Shown piece by piece: positions 41,073 to 50,414 of a stretch of 64,000 nucleotides of DNA. The notes under the pieces were generated by a model. That model did no database searches and had not been told where the DNA came from. It was given only the letters and a program-made list of their open reading frames with translations. The translations under genes were made by a program, and so were the position numbers. The DNA comes from [Clostridium] celerecrescens 18A (GTDB lineage Bacteria; Bacillota; Clostridia; Lachnospirales; Lachnospiraceae), in the NCBI RefSeq assembly GCF_002797975.1, contig NZ_PGET01000001.1, forward strand, positions 1,364,001 through 1,428,000, written 5' to 3'. Positions within the stretch are counted from its first letter, which is position 1, and the number at the start of each line of letters is the position of its first letter.

Positions 41073-41101
41073 TTTATACGAAATCATATCCTTATTAACA
41101 G

Positions 41102-41119
41102 CCGGGGCAAAGGCCCCGG
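41102..41119. terminator. Short GC-rich hairpin after tdk
   Basis: CCGGGGC-AAAG-GCCCCGG stem without a clear T-run. A minus-strand frame opposite (41084-41275) has no ribosome site and is not supported. The region up to 41307 is otherwise empty. Confidence 0.45.
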
Positions 41120-41307
41120 TAAAATAACATATTTTTTCCACTGCTTTATGCTCATGGAGCAGTATCTTAAATGGCCATTTCCGGCCAGTTTCCCCACATA
41201 CCATTGTTCTTGTGACATATCACATAATTCCTTAACTGCTGCAATACCTGTTGAAGCACTCGGATTACTATTCACACTCGATTAAAATAATTATTATAAA
41301 AAAGTGA

Positions 41308-41336
41308 TTGACTAAAATAATTTTATAAAATATAAT
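41308..41336 (+). promoter_or_regulatory. PTS-nanE promoter with central palindrome
   Basis: TTGACT (41308-41313), a 17-base spacer, TATAAT (41331-41336). ATTTTATAAAAT (41320-41331) is a perfect palindrome in the spacer, a plausible operator for the RpiR regulator encoded downstream. Confidence 0.65.
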
Positions 41337-41409
41337 GAAATCAACCAAAAAGAAATGCATATTAAAACATTACTTGTACAATATGCGACCAAGGAGGAGG
41401 TATAATTTT

Positions 41410-42903
41410 ATGTTTAAGCAGCTTCAAAAATTAGGTAAGGCATTTATGTTACCGATTGCCATTCTTCCGGCAGCAGGTCTCCTGTTAGGAATCGGTGGGG
41501 CAATGTCCAATCCAAACACGATCGCGGCCTATCCGTTTTTGAACATCTTTGCTCTGCAGGCAATATTTACTGTTATGAGCAAGGCGGGAGAAGTGGTGTT
41601 TGGAAATCTGTCATTAATCATGTGTATTGGTCTGGCAGTGGGGCTTGCAAAAAAAGATAAAGGAACTGCGGGTCTGGCAGCTGCGGTTGCGTTTCTTGTC
41701 ATGAATGCATCGATCGGTGCATTGCTGTCAGTCTTTAAACCAGATGGAAACACAATTGATACCGGAGTAGTAGGTTCTATTGTAATAGGCTGTATGGTTA
41801 CCTATTTTCATAACCGGTACCGCGATATACAGCTGCCTCCGTTTCTGGGATTTTTCGGAGGATCACGTTTTATACCGATTGTATCCTCTTTTGCAGCAAT
41901 TTTTATCGGCGCAATATTTTTCCTGATTTGGCCTCCTTTTCAGTCGTTATTGATTTCCAGCGGCCAGACCATTGCTGGCATGGGAGTTTTAGGGACTTTC
42001 CTTTATGGATTTTTGATGAGGCTTTGCGGTGCAGTGGGCCTTCATCATATGATTTACCCTATGTTCTGGTATACAGAATTAGGCGGAGTTGCCACTGTGG
42101 CGGGCCAGGAAATTGCAGGTGCTCAAAAGATATTCTTCGCCCAGCTGGCTGATCCTGATTTTACAGGAATGTATACCGAGGGTACACGGTTTTTTGCAGG
42201 CCGTTTTGATACGATGATTTTCGGTTTACCGGCCGCATGCCTAGCCATGTATCACTGTGTTCCACAAAAACGCCGTAAATTAGTATTCGGTTTATTCTTC
42301 TCTGCAGCCCTTACATCATTTTTAACAGGCATTACAGAACCCATTGAATTCATGTTTCTGTTTGTAGCTCCCTGGCTGTATGTGATACATGCATTTTTAG
42401 ATGGTCTCTCGTTTGCGATTGCTGATCTTTTAAGCGTTCGTATCGGCAACACATTTTCCGGCGGAATTATTGACTTTACCTTATTTGGAGTCCTGCAGGG
42501 CAATGCAAGGACTCACTGGATCTATGTGGTAGTGGTGGGAGTATTCTGGGCGCTTCTGTATTATGTGCTGTTCCGTTTTTTGATTACAAAGTTTAATATC
42601 CCGACTCCGGGCCGCGAGGCAGGAGAAGAAGATGAGGTAAATGTAGAGTCAAAGGGTACAATCGCTGAAACGGCGGTTCGTGTACTTGCGGCTCTGGGAG
42701 GTAAGGAAAATATCGAAGATTGCGATGCTTGTATCACCCGTCTGCGTGTAGCGGTAAAGGATATTACCAAAGTTGACAAAGAGGCCATAAAACGGGAAGG
42801 CGCAACGGCCGTATTGGAAGTTAAAGGGGGTATTCAGGCAATATTTGGAGCGAAAGCAGATCTGATAAAATCAAAAATAAACGACATAATTGGCGAAGAT
42901 TAG
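41410..42903 (+). CDS. PTS EIICB transporter, glucose/N-acetylglucosamine family
   Basis: 497 residues from ATG 41410 behind AAGGAGGAGG; the longer frame lacks a site. The EIIC domain (about 1-390, about ten membrane segments) begins MFKQLQKLGKAFMLPIAILP, with family marks GITEPIEFMFLFVAPWLY. The C-terminal EIIB domain carries the phosphorylated cysteine in DCDACITRLRV. No EIIA domain is fused, so a shared EIIA is needed. With nanE next, the substrate is probably an amino sugar such as N-acetylmannosamine (inference). Confidence 0.9.
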   Translation: MFKQLQKLGKAFMLPIAILPAAGLLLGIGGAMSNPNTIAAYPFLNIFALQAIFTVMSKAGEVVFGNLSLIMCIGLAVGLAKKDKGTAGLAAAVAFLVMNASIGALLSVFKPDGNTIDTGVVGSIVIGCMVTYFHNRYRDIQLPPFLGFFGGSRFIPIVSSFAAIFIGAIFFLIWPPFQSLLISSGQTIAGMGVLGTFLYGFLMRLCGAVGLHHMIYPMFWYTELGGVATVAGQEIAGAQKIFFAQLADPDFTGMYTEGTRFFAGRFDTMIFGLPAACLAMYHCVPQKRRKLVFGLFFSAALTSFLTGITEPIEFMFLFVAPWLYVIHAFLDGLSFAIADLLSVRIGNTFSGGIIDFTLFGVLQGNARTHWIYVVVVGVFWALLYYVLFRFLITKFNIPTPGREAGEEDEVNVESKGTIAETAVRVLAALGGKENIEDCDACITRLRVAVKDITKVDKEAIKREGATAVLEVKGGIQAIFGAKADLIKSKINDIIGED

Positions 42904-42918
42904 GGAGATGTAATACTT

Positions 42919-43566
42919 ATGAATAGAGGTTTAATTGTATCCTGTCAGGCGCTTCCTGAGGAACCCCTGCACAGTTCATTTATCATGGGGCGTATGGCTC
43001 TGGCGGCAAAAGAAGGAGGCGCAGTCGGTATTCGTGCAAACAGCGTGGAAGATATTGAGGAAATCAAGAAACATGTGGATCTTCCTATTATCGGAATTAT
43101 CAAAAAGGTATATGAGGAAGGCAAACCTTATATTACACCCACATTTGCAGAGGTGGATGCACTGGTTCGGACAGGTGTTGATGTAGTCGCCGTAGATGCT
43201 ACCATAAATCAGGATGTGGATTTTCTATATAAGCTTCATGAAAAATATCCACATCAAAAATTTATGGCTGATATTTCAACGGAAGAAGAGGGGCTGCGTG
43301 CTGATGAGATTGGTTTTGATTTTGTTGGTCTGACACTGCTGGGATATACACCTCAGTCTCAAGGACTGGATAAATTTCAGGTGCTTCAGTCTTTGATTGG
43401 AAAATGTAAGCACCCAGTAATTGCAGAAGGAAATTTCAACACACCGGAGCAGGCTGCAAAGGCGATTGAATCAGGTGCTTACGCAGTTGTTGTGGGAACT
43501 GCAATTACACGCCCCCAATGCATCACACGTGGATTTGCCGAAGCAGTATCAAAGGTTTTTATTTAA
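42919..43566 (+). CDS. nanE: N-acylglucosamine/mannosamine-6-phosphate 2-epimerase
   Basis: 215 residues. TIM-barrel NanE features are [21 protein letters not shown] at the N-terminus, [10 protein letters not shown] and VVAVDATIN in the middle, and [33 protein letters not shown] at the C-terminal phosphate site (only parts quoted). It converts ManNAc-6-P to GlcNAc-6-P. It follows the PTS gene by 15 bp, giving an uptake-epimerisation pathway. Confidence 0.9.
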   Translation: MNRGLIVSCQALPEEPLHSSFIMGRMALAAKEGGAVGIRANSVEDIEEIKKHVDLPIIGIIKKVYEEGKPYITPTFAEVDALVRTGVDVVAVDATINQDVDFLYKLHEKYPHQKFMADISTEEEGLRADEIGFDFVGLTLLGYTPQSQGLDKFQVLQSLIGKCKHPVIAEGNFNTPEQAAKAIESGAYAVVVGTAITRPQCITRGFAEAVSKVFI

Positions 43567-43694
43567 ATTGATTCCTCTCTTCCGGTTTCCTCTAAAATCT
43601 TTTCGTTTTTATTAAAAGGTGATATAATAAGAACACTTTATTAATATGGGTTCAGTTTTTCACAAATTAAAGACGAAAGTATAAGAGGTACAAT

Positions 43695-44507
43695 ATGGAT
43701 ATTCTTTCATCAATTCAAAAGAAATATAATACGTTTACTGATAAAGAACGAAGTATCGCTGATTACATTTTGAAGGAAGGTAATAATATTCGGAATATGA
43801 ATATCTCTGTTCTTGCTGCTACTGTGGGAGTTTCTGACGGTACAATTACCCGTTTCTGCAAAAAGGTAGGACAGAGATCTTTTGCAGAACTGAAAATCCA
43901 GCTTGGAAGCGCAGGAGCAGGAAATAAGATTGCTCACTCAGACGATCTTGTATCTCAGGTTTATGATTTTTATAAGACTGTGATTGAACATTCCAATCAG
44001 ATGATAGATAGAAAAGCATTGGAGTACCTGGCAGACCAGATTGAAGCGGCAGGAAATATCTATATATTCGGAGTGGGATCATCGGGGCTGACTGCCTGTG
44101 AAACCATGCTCCGCCTGTCCCGCATGGGATTTCATGTACAAAGTGTAACAGATTCTCATCTGATGGTAATTTACAGCTCAATTTTAGGCCCTGGTGATCT
44201 GGTAATTGCAATTTCCATATCCGGTGAAACCGCGGAAGTTATCAATGCTGTTAGGGCAGCAAAACAAAATGGAGCAAAGCTCATCGGTCTGACCAGTTTT
44301 ACCGACAGCACGATCGCACAGTGTGCGGATTTTTGTCTTCCCGTAGTAAATCCTTTGTTTGTTGATCAGGAAAGGTTTGTAAACAGTCAATTATCAACTC
44401 TTTATACGATCGATCTTCTTTGTCTGATTCTTCTAAAGGATGAGGCCCGAAAGAAAAAGATGAATATTACGGTAGAAACCATTGTCAAACAGTCTCATTT
44501 AAAATAG
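43695..44507 (+). CDS. RpiR/MurR-family transcriptional regulator
   Basis: 270 residues. N-terminal RpiR helix-turn-helix (SVLAATVGVSDGTITRFCKK) and C-terminal SIS sugar-phosphate isomerase-like domain (YIFGVGSSGLTACETMLRL, VIAISISGETAEVINAV). It likely senses a sugar-6-phosphate and controls the PTS-nanE genes. A separate TATAAT lies about 70 bp upstream of its start. Confidence 0.9.
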   Translation: MDILSSIQKKYNTFTDKERSIADYILKEGNNIRNMNISVLAATVGVSDGTITRFCKKVGQRSFAELKIQLGSAGAGNKIAHSDDLVSQVYDFYKTVIEHSNQMIDRKALEYLADQIEAAGNIYIFGVGSSGLTACETMLRLSRMGFHVQSVTDSHLMVIYSSILGPGDLVIAISISGETAEVINAVRAAKQNGAKLIGLTSFTDSTIAQCADFCLPVVNPLFVDQERFVNSQLSTLYTIDLLCLILLKDEARKKKMNITVETIVKQSHLK

Positions 44508-44543
44508 CTTGCTGCAAAATATGCAGCGGATTCCATTATATTG

Positions 44544-44591
44544 AAACCAGTGGCGGCTTTGAATTGCTATATCAAAGCCGCCACTGGTTTT
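44544..44591 (+). terminator. Long perfect terminator hairpin
   Basis: A 19-bp perfect stem (AAACCAGTGGCGGCTTTGA and its complement) ends in a T-run. It closes the amino-sugar locus. Confidence 0.92.
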
Positions 44592-44677
44592 ATGCATATT
44601 GTAGGACAAAAAGGAGATAATAGACCAAAATAAGGATTGGAGAAATATGGTTTCACGAGTGATACCATGATAAAAAT

Positions 44678-45598
44678 ATGGAAAAAACACTGGCATTTCA
44701 CGATCTTTTCGTTATTTTGTGCGGTATAGTAATGGGAACTATTGCGCGGATTGTTACACTTCGTATTGATACACGTCAAAATCCCAGTTATCCTACCGGC
44801 GGCTTCATTAACATAGTGATAGGCATTCTGGCTTCTTTTCTGGGGGCTGTTGCAATTCCGTCCCTGTTAAATAAAGAATTTACGGCAGTTACTTTTATTG
44901 CCTTGGCGATCCAGCATTTCCGGGATGTGAGAAAAACAGAAAAAGAAAGCCTTGAAGATCTGGAAAAAACAGAATATTCAAAAAGAGGGGCTGCTTACAT
45001 TGATGGCATTGCCAAAACCTATGAATCCAGAAATTATTTATCACTGCTTACATCCCTTTTTGTTGTATTAATTTTAAGTATTGTATCTGCTGACAGTCTG
45101 GTTATAAATATGATAGGTGCCGCGGCCAGCGGTTTTGGTATGATTTATTTCCTGACAAGAATAACAAAAGGCAAATGCATTGGTGACATCTGCAACATAA
45201 GAGAAGGGAAAATAACCATAGACCATTCGGATCTGCTTGTAAATGGCATGTTTGTTACCAATGTGCTGGGAACTGAGAGAAGCCGGGATTTGTTTTTGAA
45301 AGAAGGGATCGGCATTGTTATAGAGCCGAAAACTGATAAATTCAGAATTACGGTTGAGAATTATGGGCAGAGGCAGGCCATGCTTTTTGAGGCTACCCGG
45401 ACTTTTGGTGTAAAACGGTACAGTTTTACCCGGAAAAATTTTACAAATGGAGCATTGCTATTGGCGTTTGTGCCAATTATCCGTGATCCTGATGCCATAA
45501 TAGACGTAATCAAAAAGACACCTGTACTGGAAAGCAGCAGAAAAATCACTACAATTATGGATATAGATATGGGAGGGAATATCAATGGGGAAGAGTAA
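44678..45598 (+). CDS. YIEGIA family membrane protein
   Basis: 306 residues with about five N-terminal membrane segments (FVILCGIVMGTIARIVTL, INIVIGILASFLGAVAI and others) and the name-giving motif, here AAYIDGIAKTYESRNY. The C-terminal part is soluble. The family is restricted to sporulating Firmicutes and is usually paired with a small capping subunit, as here (14-bp overlap). Cellular function not established; placement before a molybdenum hydroxylase is notable. Confidence 0.85.
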   Translation: MEKTLAFHDLFVILCGIVMGTIARIVTLRIDTRQNPSYPTGGFINIVIGILASFLGAVAIPSLLNKEFTAVTFIALAIQHFRDVRKTEKESLEDLEKTEYSKRGAAYIDGIAKTYESRNYLSLLTSLFVVLILSIVSADSLVINMIGAAASGFGMIYFLTRITKGKCIGDICNIREGKITIDHSDLLVNGMFVTNVLGTERSRDLFLKEGIGIVIEPKTDKFRITVENYGQRQAMLFEATRTFGVKRYSFTRKNFTNGALLLAFVPIIRDPDAIIDVIKKTPVLESSRKITTIMDIDMGGNINGEE

Positions 45599-45776
45599 TC
45601 CGGAGATAATGGTTTATATAACAGATAACAAAGAACGAATCATATCAGGTGATCCTTTGACTCTTTATATCCCGGATTCTAAGGAGCGGGAAATATGTCT
45701 GACTGATTTAGGGAAGGCACTTCGGGCGGATGTGGTGCAGCTGAAAAATGGTGATCATGTATTAATAAGCAGATAG
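45585..45776 (+). CDS. Capping complex subunit for YIEGIA
   Basis: 63 residues, MGKSNPEIMVYITDNKERII..., an all-beta small protein of the family annotated as capping subunit for YIEGIA. It overlaps the YIEGIA gene by 14 bp and is translated with it. Confidence 0.8.
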   Translation: MGKSNPEIMVYITDNKERIISGDPLTLYIPDSKEREICLTDLGKALRADVVQLKNGDHVLISR

Positions 45777-45796
45777 AATTTTGCAGGAGGCAGTCA

Positions 45797-48121
45797 ATGG
45801 AAACCCAGTTGGGAAAAGACACGGTAAGGAAAGAGGCAAAAGATAAAGTAGCAGGTGCAGCCAAGTATACAAATGATATAACAGATTCGCCGATGCTCTA
45901 CGCCAGATTATTGACAAGCGTTCATGCTCATGCCCAGATCGTATCCATAGATACCAGGGAAGCTTCTGCTATGCCGGGGGTAAAGGCGGTTATTACTGCA
46001 AAGGACCATCAGGTTATCTGTGGATCCATGCTTCAGGACAGGCCTCCCTTAGCCAGAGATAAAGTGCGTTATTACGGGGAACCGGTTGCCATCGTTGTTG
46101 CAGATGATGAAATGCAGGCAAAAGCAGCAGTGGGAAGGATACTTGTAGAATATAAGCCTTTACCGGTTGTGAATTCTGTAAAAGAGGCATTCAAAAGGAA
46201 TCCTGTGATCATACATGAAGCTCTTATGTTATATACTAAAGCCACGGAGGAAGTATATCCTGTAAAAGGAACCAATATCTGCCATCATCAAAAAATCAGA
46301 AAAGGCGATATGCAGAAAGGCTGGCTGGATAGCGAAATTGTTGTAGAGGGTAGTTTTTCCCTGCCCCAGTCTGATCATGCCGCCATGGAAACTAGGGCAG
46401 TTCACTGTATAATCATGCCGGAGGGCAGTGTAAAGATCAAGACATCAACCCAATCACCTTATGAGGTAAAGGAATCAATCAGCAAATATCTTAATATTCC
46501 GGAGGGAAAGATTGTAGTCCAGGTTCCATTAGTTGGCGGTGCATTTGGAGGAAAGGCATGTATACAGCCAGAGGTGCTTGCAGTGATTGCGGCGATGAAT
46601 GTTAAAGGAAAATGGATCAATCTGGTGAATACAAGAGAAGAAGATATGGTCACTTCTCCATGCCATTTGGGGTTGGAGGGAACCATAAGGATCGGAGCGA
46701 AAAAAAGCGGGCAGATCATGGCGGCAGAAATGACATTCCAGATAGATACCGGTGCTTACTCTGACATTTCTCCTAAGATAACGAAAGCAATCGCAGCGGA
46801 TTGTGCCGGTCCCTACCGGATACCCAATATTCAGTGCGATTGCTACAGCGTTTATACAAACCACCCCTATATAACCTCTTTCCGAGGATTCGGTCATGAG
46901 GCACATACCTTTTGTCTGGAAAGAATGATGGATAAACTGGCTTTCGAAACAGGACTGGATCCTTTTCAGCTAAGGCTCATAAATCTGGTTAAAGCCGGCG
47001 ACACAACTCCCACCCAAGTCAAAGTCACAGCCAGCAATACAGGGAATGCGGCAGAATGCCTTGAGAGGCTGAAAACAGTCATTAACTGGGAGGAAGGTTC
47101 CCGCATCGCAGAAGAGAACGGACTGGTCAGAGCAAAGGGAATCAGCTGTCTGATCAAGACCTCTGATACTCCCACAGATGCAGGCGCAAGCGCTGTTTTA
47201 TCTTTTAATTCTGACGGAAGCATAAATCTGGATTGCGGCGCTGCGGAGATAGGGCCTGGAATGAAGACAACGGCAGCGCAGATATTGGCGGAAAAGATGA
47301 GAATCAGTGTCAATGACGTTTATGTAAAGCTGGATGTAAATACCCAGTCAACCCCTTATTTATGGAAAACCGTTGCCAGTATGACAACTTTTCTGGTTGG
47401 ACGGGCCGTATTAAATGCAGCGGATGATGCCATATCCCAGCTGATGGGTCTTGCATCGATTGCCCTGCGGTGCCCGACGGAAGACCTGGACTTTGAGAAT
47501 AAGATGATATATGTGAAACATGATCCGGAGCTTTATATCATGTTCGAGGATCTGGTAAAAGGCTACAAATTTTCAGACGGCAATTCCCTCAAAGGGCCTG
47601 TGATTGGAAGGGGCAGCTATATCATGAATCATCTGACACCCCTTAATGAGGCATCGGGACGGGGAACACCCGGCAAGAGCTGGACGGTAGGAGCCCAGGC
47701 CGTTGAAATTGAATATGATACCAGGCAGCATACTTACCGGCTGCTAAAAGCGGCTACTGTGATTGACGCGGGTAAAGTCATAAATCCCAAGACTGCAAGA
47801 GGCGTGGTTATGGGCGGTATGTGTATGGGGCTGGGGCTTGGTACCAGTGAGGATTTCGTCTATAATGAAGATGGAATTGTAGAAGATACTAGCTTTCGCA
47901 CCTATAAAATGATCCGATATGGAGAAAATCCGGAATATGTGGTTGATTTTGTAGAAACACCTCAAATTGATGCACCCTATGGGGCCAGAGGGATTGCAGA
48001 ACACGGCATTATTGGAATGCCTGCCGCATTGGCTAATGCTATATCATTGGCAGCTCATATTGATGTGAACCGGCTTCCCATTACTCCTGAATTCATATGG
48101 AGAGAAAGGATGAAACTATGA
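45797..48121 (+). CDS. Xanthine dehydrogenase-family molybdopterin-binding subunit
   Basis: 774 residues, the length of the large (molybdenum) subunit of three-subunit hydroxylases. N-terminal a/b-hammerhead domain (about 15-125) then the Mo-binding domain, with the conserved VPLVGGAFGGKACIQPE, SFRGFGHEAHTF and PYGARGIAEHGIIGMP; the Glu in the last is the catalytic base. The substrate cannot be told from sequence (purine, nicotinate or aldehyde type). Starts 20 bp after the capping gene, overlaps the FAD subunit by 4 bp. Confidence 0.9.
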   Translation: METQLGKDTVRKEAKDKVAGAAKYTNDITDSPMLYARLLTSVHAHAQIVSIDTREASAMPGVKAVITAKDHQVICGSMLQDRPPLARDKVRYYGEPVAIVVADDEMQAKAAVGRILVEYKPLPVVNSVKEAFKRNPVIIHEALMLYTKATEEVYPVKGTNICHHQKIRKGDMQKGWLDSEIVVEGSFSLPQSDHAAMETRAVHCIIMPEGSVKIKTSTQSPYEVKESISKYLNIPEGKIVVQVPLVGGAFGGKACIQPEVLAVIAAMNVKGKWINLVNTREEDMVTSPCHLGLEGTIRIGAKKSGQIMAAEMTFQIDTGAYSDISPKITKAIAADCAGPYRIPNIQCDCYSVYTNHPYITSFRGFGHEAHTFCLERMMDKLAFETGLDPFQLRLINLVKAGDTTPTQVKVTASNTGNAAECLERLKTVINWEEGSRIAEENGLVRAKGISCLIKTSDTPTDAGASAVLSFNSDGSINLDCGAAEIGPGMKTTAAQILAEKMRISVNDVYVKLDVNTQSTPYLWKTVASMTTFLVGRAVLNAADDAISQLMGLASIALRCPTEDLDFENKMIYVKHDPELYIMFEDLVKGYKFSDGNSLKGPVIGRGSYIMNHLTPLNEASGRGTPGKSWTVGAQAVEIEYDTRQHTYRLLKAATVIDAGKVINPKTARGVVMGGMCMGLGLGTSEDFVYNEDGIVEDTSFRTYKMIRYGENPEYVVDFVETPQIDAPYGARGIAEHGIIGMPAALANAISLAAHIDVNRLPITPEFIWRERMKL

Positions 48122-48948
48122 TTCCTTTTGATTTTGATTATTATAAACCAGAAAGCATGGATGAAGCATTTAAGTACTACCAGGACTTGCTTGATAATAA
48201 TAAAAAACCTCTTTATTATGGGGGAGGAACGGAAATTATCAGTATGGCCAGGGTAGGGGGGATAGGATTTGATTCGGTTATTGATTTAAAAGGAATACCC
48301 GAATGCAGCCAGCTTGAGGTGAGCGGTGGGAAATTCAGGATTGGAGCCGCACAAACCCTTACAAACATTGCGGAATACAATGCATATCCCTTATTGTCCA
48401 AAACCATAAAAAGAATTGCAGACCACACGATCCAGGGGAAGATCACCATAGGAGGTAATCTTGCCGGCACAATTAAGTACCGTGAGGCAGCCTTACCTTT
48501 AATGATAAGTGATAGCACCCTGCAGGTAATGACACGGAGCGGTTTGGCCGAATTACCTTTTTCAAAGGCATTCAATGGAAAACTGCAGCTTAAAAAGGGA
48601 GAATTTCTGGTATCCATATTGATCGGAGAAAATGATTTGAGTCACCCTTACAATCATGTAAAAAGGACAAAGCAGGAGAAAATAGATTATCCGTTGATCA
48701 CCATGGTGGCATCGAAACATAACAAGGCCATAAAAACAGCGATTACCGGGTATGGCGATCATCCAATTATTTTATCCGAACGGATTATGAATCATAAATT
48801 ATATAACATGGAACAGAAGATCAAAAAAATTATAAATTTAGTCCATAGTGATTGTAAAGGTGATTTATCGGGGAGCAGGGATTATAGAGAATTTGTATTA
48901 GAAAACATGCTTCAGGATATGTTTCATAATTTTGAAAAGATCGGCTGA
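48118..48948 (+). CDS. FAD-binding subunit of the molybdenum hydroxylase
   Basis: 276 residues from ATG 48118 (MIPFDFDYYKPESMDEA), overlapping the previous stop. The FAD_binding_5 motif YYGGGTEII and TIGGNLAGTI are present, with the CO-dehydrogenase-type C-terminal domain. It passes electrons between the iron-sulfur subunit and NAD or another acceptor. Confidence 0.9.
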   Translation: MIPFDFDYYKPESMDEAFKYYQDLLDNNKKPLYYGGGTEIISMARVGGIGFDSVIDLKGIPECSQLEVSGGKFRIGAAQTLTNIAEYNAYPLLSKTIKRIADHTIQGKITIGGNLAGTIKYREAALPLMISDSTLQVMTRSGLAELPFSKAFNGKLQLKKGEFLVSILIGENDLSHPYNHVKRTKQEKIDYPLITMVASKHNKAIKTAITGYGDHPIILSERIMNHKLYNMEQKIKKIINLVHSDCKGDLSGSRDYREFVLENMLQDMFHNFEKIG

Positions 48949-48972
48949 TCCTTTCAGGAATTGAGGGGCTTT

Positions 48973-49443
48973 ATGCATTTATCAGGTGATAGTATTATAG
49001 TTCTTAATGTAAATGGTGAAGATAAAACTGTTATGGTTAAACCGGCCTATACTCTGCTTCATGTTCTTCGGGAGGAATTGTCATTAACCGGAGCCAAAAG
49101 CGGCTGTGAGAACGGAGATTGCGGCGCCTGCACGGTACTCGTTGATGACATGCCGGTAAAATCCTGCCTGATGCTGGCGGTAGAGGCGGTTGGTCATAGA
49201 ATAACCACAGTGGAAGGGCTTAAAAACGCTCCAATACAAGATGCATTTATTAAAAATTGGGGATTTCAATGCGGTTATTGTACTTCCGGGTTCCTGATGG
49301 TTTGCCACGCACTGGCCAGGCACAAACCAGATGCGGATGATGAAACCATAGAGGAATGGTTACAATCCAATCTATGCAGATGTACCGGTTATGAGGAAAT
49401 AGAGAATGCCGTAAAATCAATATTATCAGGGAATTATAATTGA
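48973..49443 (+). CDS. 2Fe-2S subunit of the molybdenum hydroxylase
   Basis: 156 residues from ATG 48973 with GAGGGG upstream. Plant-type ferredoxin cluster C-E-N-G-D-C-G-A-C-T and second cluster domain with CGYCTSGF and CRCTGY. Completes the large-FAD-FeS set. No dedicated cofactor sulfurase or XdhC-like gene is adjacent. Confidence 0.93.
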   Translation: MHLSGDSIIVLNVNGEDKTVMVKPAYTLLHVLREELSLTGAKSGCENGDCGACTVLVDDMPVKSCLMLAVEAVGHRITTVEGLKNAPIQDAFIKNWGFQCGYCTSGFLMVCHALARHKPDADDETIEEWLQSNLCRCTGYEEIENAVKSILSGNYN

Positions 49444-49527
49444 AAGAATGCGAATTTATTCGTATGATTCACATCTTGTCTGATCCTCCCATACAATATA
49501 GTATCATAATGAAATGAGGTATATGAT

Positions 49528-49716
49528 ATGGGATGTTCTAATTCTTGGTCTGGTGGCTGCAACTGTAACAATACTTGCAACAACCGGAATAATTGCTGTA
49601 ATAATAGATGTCGTAACAATTGTAATGTTGATCCTTGTGCTGAAGCAAAAAGAGAGGCATATTGTGAAGGTTTCAGAGATGGCTGCAATGATCCATGTTG
49701 CAGAGGCAAAAGATAG
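49528..49716 (+). CDS. Cysteine-rich small protein (62 aa)
   Basis: ATG 49528 with TGAGGT upstream. Begins MGCSNSWSGGCNCNNTCNNR. About 15 cysteines and 15 asparagines in 62 residues, with a short acidic helix (EAKREAYCEGF). A frame one base off (49514-49726) encodes hydrophobic residues, but its start lies at the ribosome site. The Cys/Asn-rich composition resembles spore-coat or exosporium proteins; function unknown. Confidence 0.7.
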   Translation: MGCSNSWSGGCNCNNTCNNRNNCCNNRCRNNCNVDPCAEAKREAYCEGFRDGCNDPCCRGKR

Positions 49717-49736
49717 GCGAGGCTGATAGCAGGATG

Positions 49737-49769
49737 AGCGGGTATCCGGTATTCCGGACCCGCTTTTTT
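49737..49769 (+). terminator. Terminator of the Cys-rich gene
   Basis: AGCGGGT and ACCCGCT arms with inner ATCCGG/CCGG pairing, followed by six T residues. Confidence 0.88.
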
Positions 49770-49880
49770 ATATTTATCCAACCGTCCGTATTCGTTTCAT
49801 GATTTGCAGAATCTGCTTTTTCATGATATGATAATTCCAGAGTTAACCAATAGGTTTCATAAATTTGTAAGAGAGGAAGC

Positions 49881-50381
49881 ATGTCTATGGGAAATAAAAA
49901 AGGTATTATAGCTGAGTTTAAAGAATTTGTTTTACGCGGGAATGTGGTTGACCTGGCAGTTGGCGTTATTATCGGTGCTGCTTTTCAGGCGATCGTCAAT
50001 TCTCTGGTAAAGGATATTATATCTCCTTTGATCGGAGTAATTACCGGAGGAGTGGACTTCTCCAACAAATTTGTTCCTCTATATGCTGTTCCGGCAGGTG
50101 CGGATGTTTCCACGCTTTCAGCTGCACAAGCACTTGGTCCGGTATTTGCTTATGGTTCCTTTATTACGGCAGTAATCAATTTTTTAATTATGGCTTCTGT
50201 TATTTTTATGATGATAAAAGTGATTAATTCCCTGCGGGGGAAAAAGCAGCAGGCGGAACCGGCTGCTTCTACGGACAAGGAATGCCCATTTTGTTATACT
50301 CGTATCAATGTAAACGCTACCCGCTGCCCTAATTGTACAAGCAAACTTCCTGTACAGCCTGAAACAGTACAGGAAGATTAA
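49881..50381 (+). CDS. mscL: Large-conductance mechanosensitive channel with C-terminal zinc ribbon
   Basis: 166 residues. Residues 1-125 are MscL ([24 protein letters not shown], second membrane segment [19 protein letters not shown]). Instead of the usual helical bundle end, the C-terminus carries a zinc ribbon, C-P-F-C-Y...C-P-N-C (residues about 138-158). MscL opens under hypo-osmotic shock. The ribbon may be a cytosolic docking or sensing module, as in other clostridial MscLs. Confidence 0.9.
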   Translation: MSMGNKKGIIAEFKEFVLRGNVVDLAVGVIIGAAFQAIVNSLVKDIISPLIGVITGGVDFSNKFVPLYAVPAGADVSTLSAAQALGPVFAYGSFITAVINFLIMASVIFMMIKVINSLRGKKQQAEPAASTDKECPFCYTRINVNATRCPNCTSKLPVQPETVQED

Positions 50382-50414
50382 TGGAACAGAAAACCGGGAC
50401 GCCAGATCAGTAAA

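Noticed and set aside
41084..41275. Minus-strand frame after tdk
   Set aside because: No ribosome site, crosses a GC-rich hairpin, no recognisable domain.
49514..49726. Hydrophobic 70-codon frame overlapping the Cys-rich gene
   Set aside because: Its start lies at the ribosome site of the Cys-rich frame; only one of the two can be the main product, and the Cys/Asn-biased frame looks selected.
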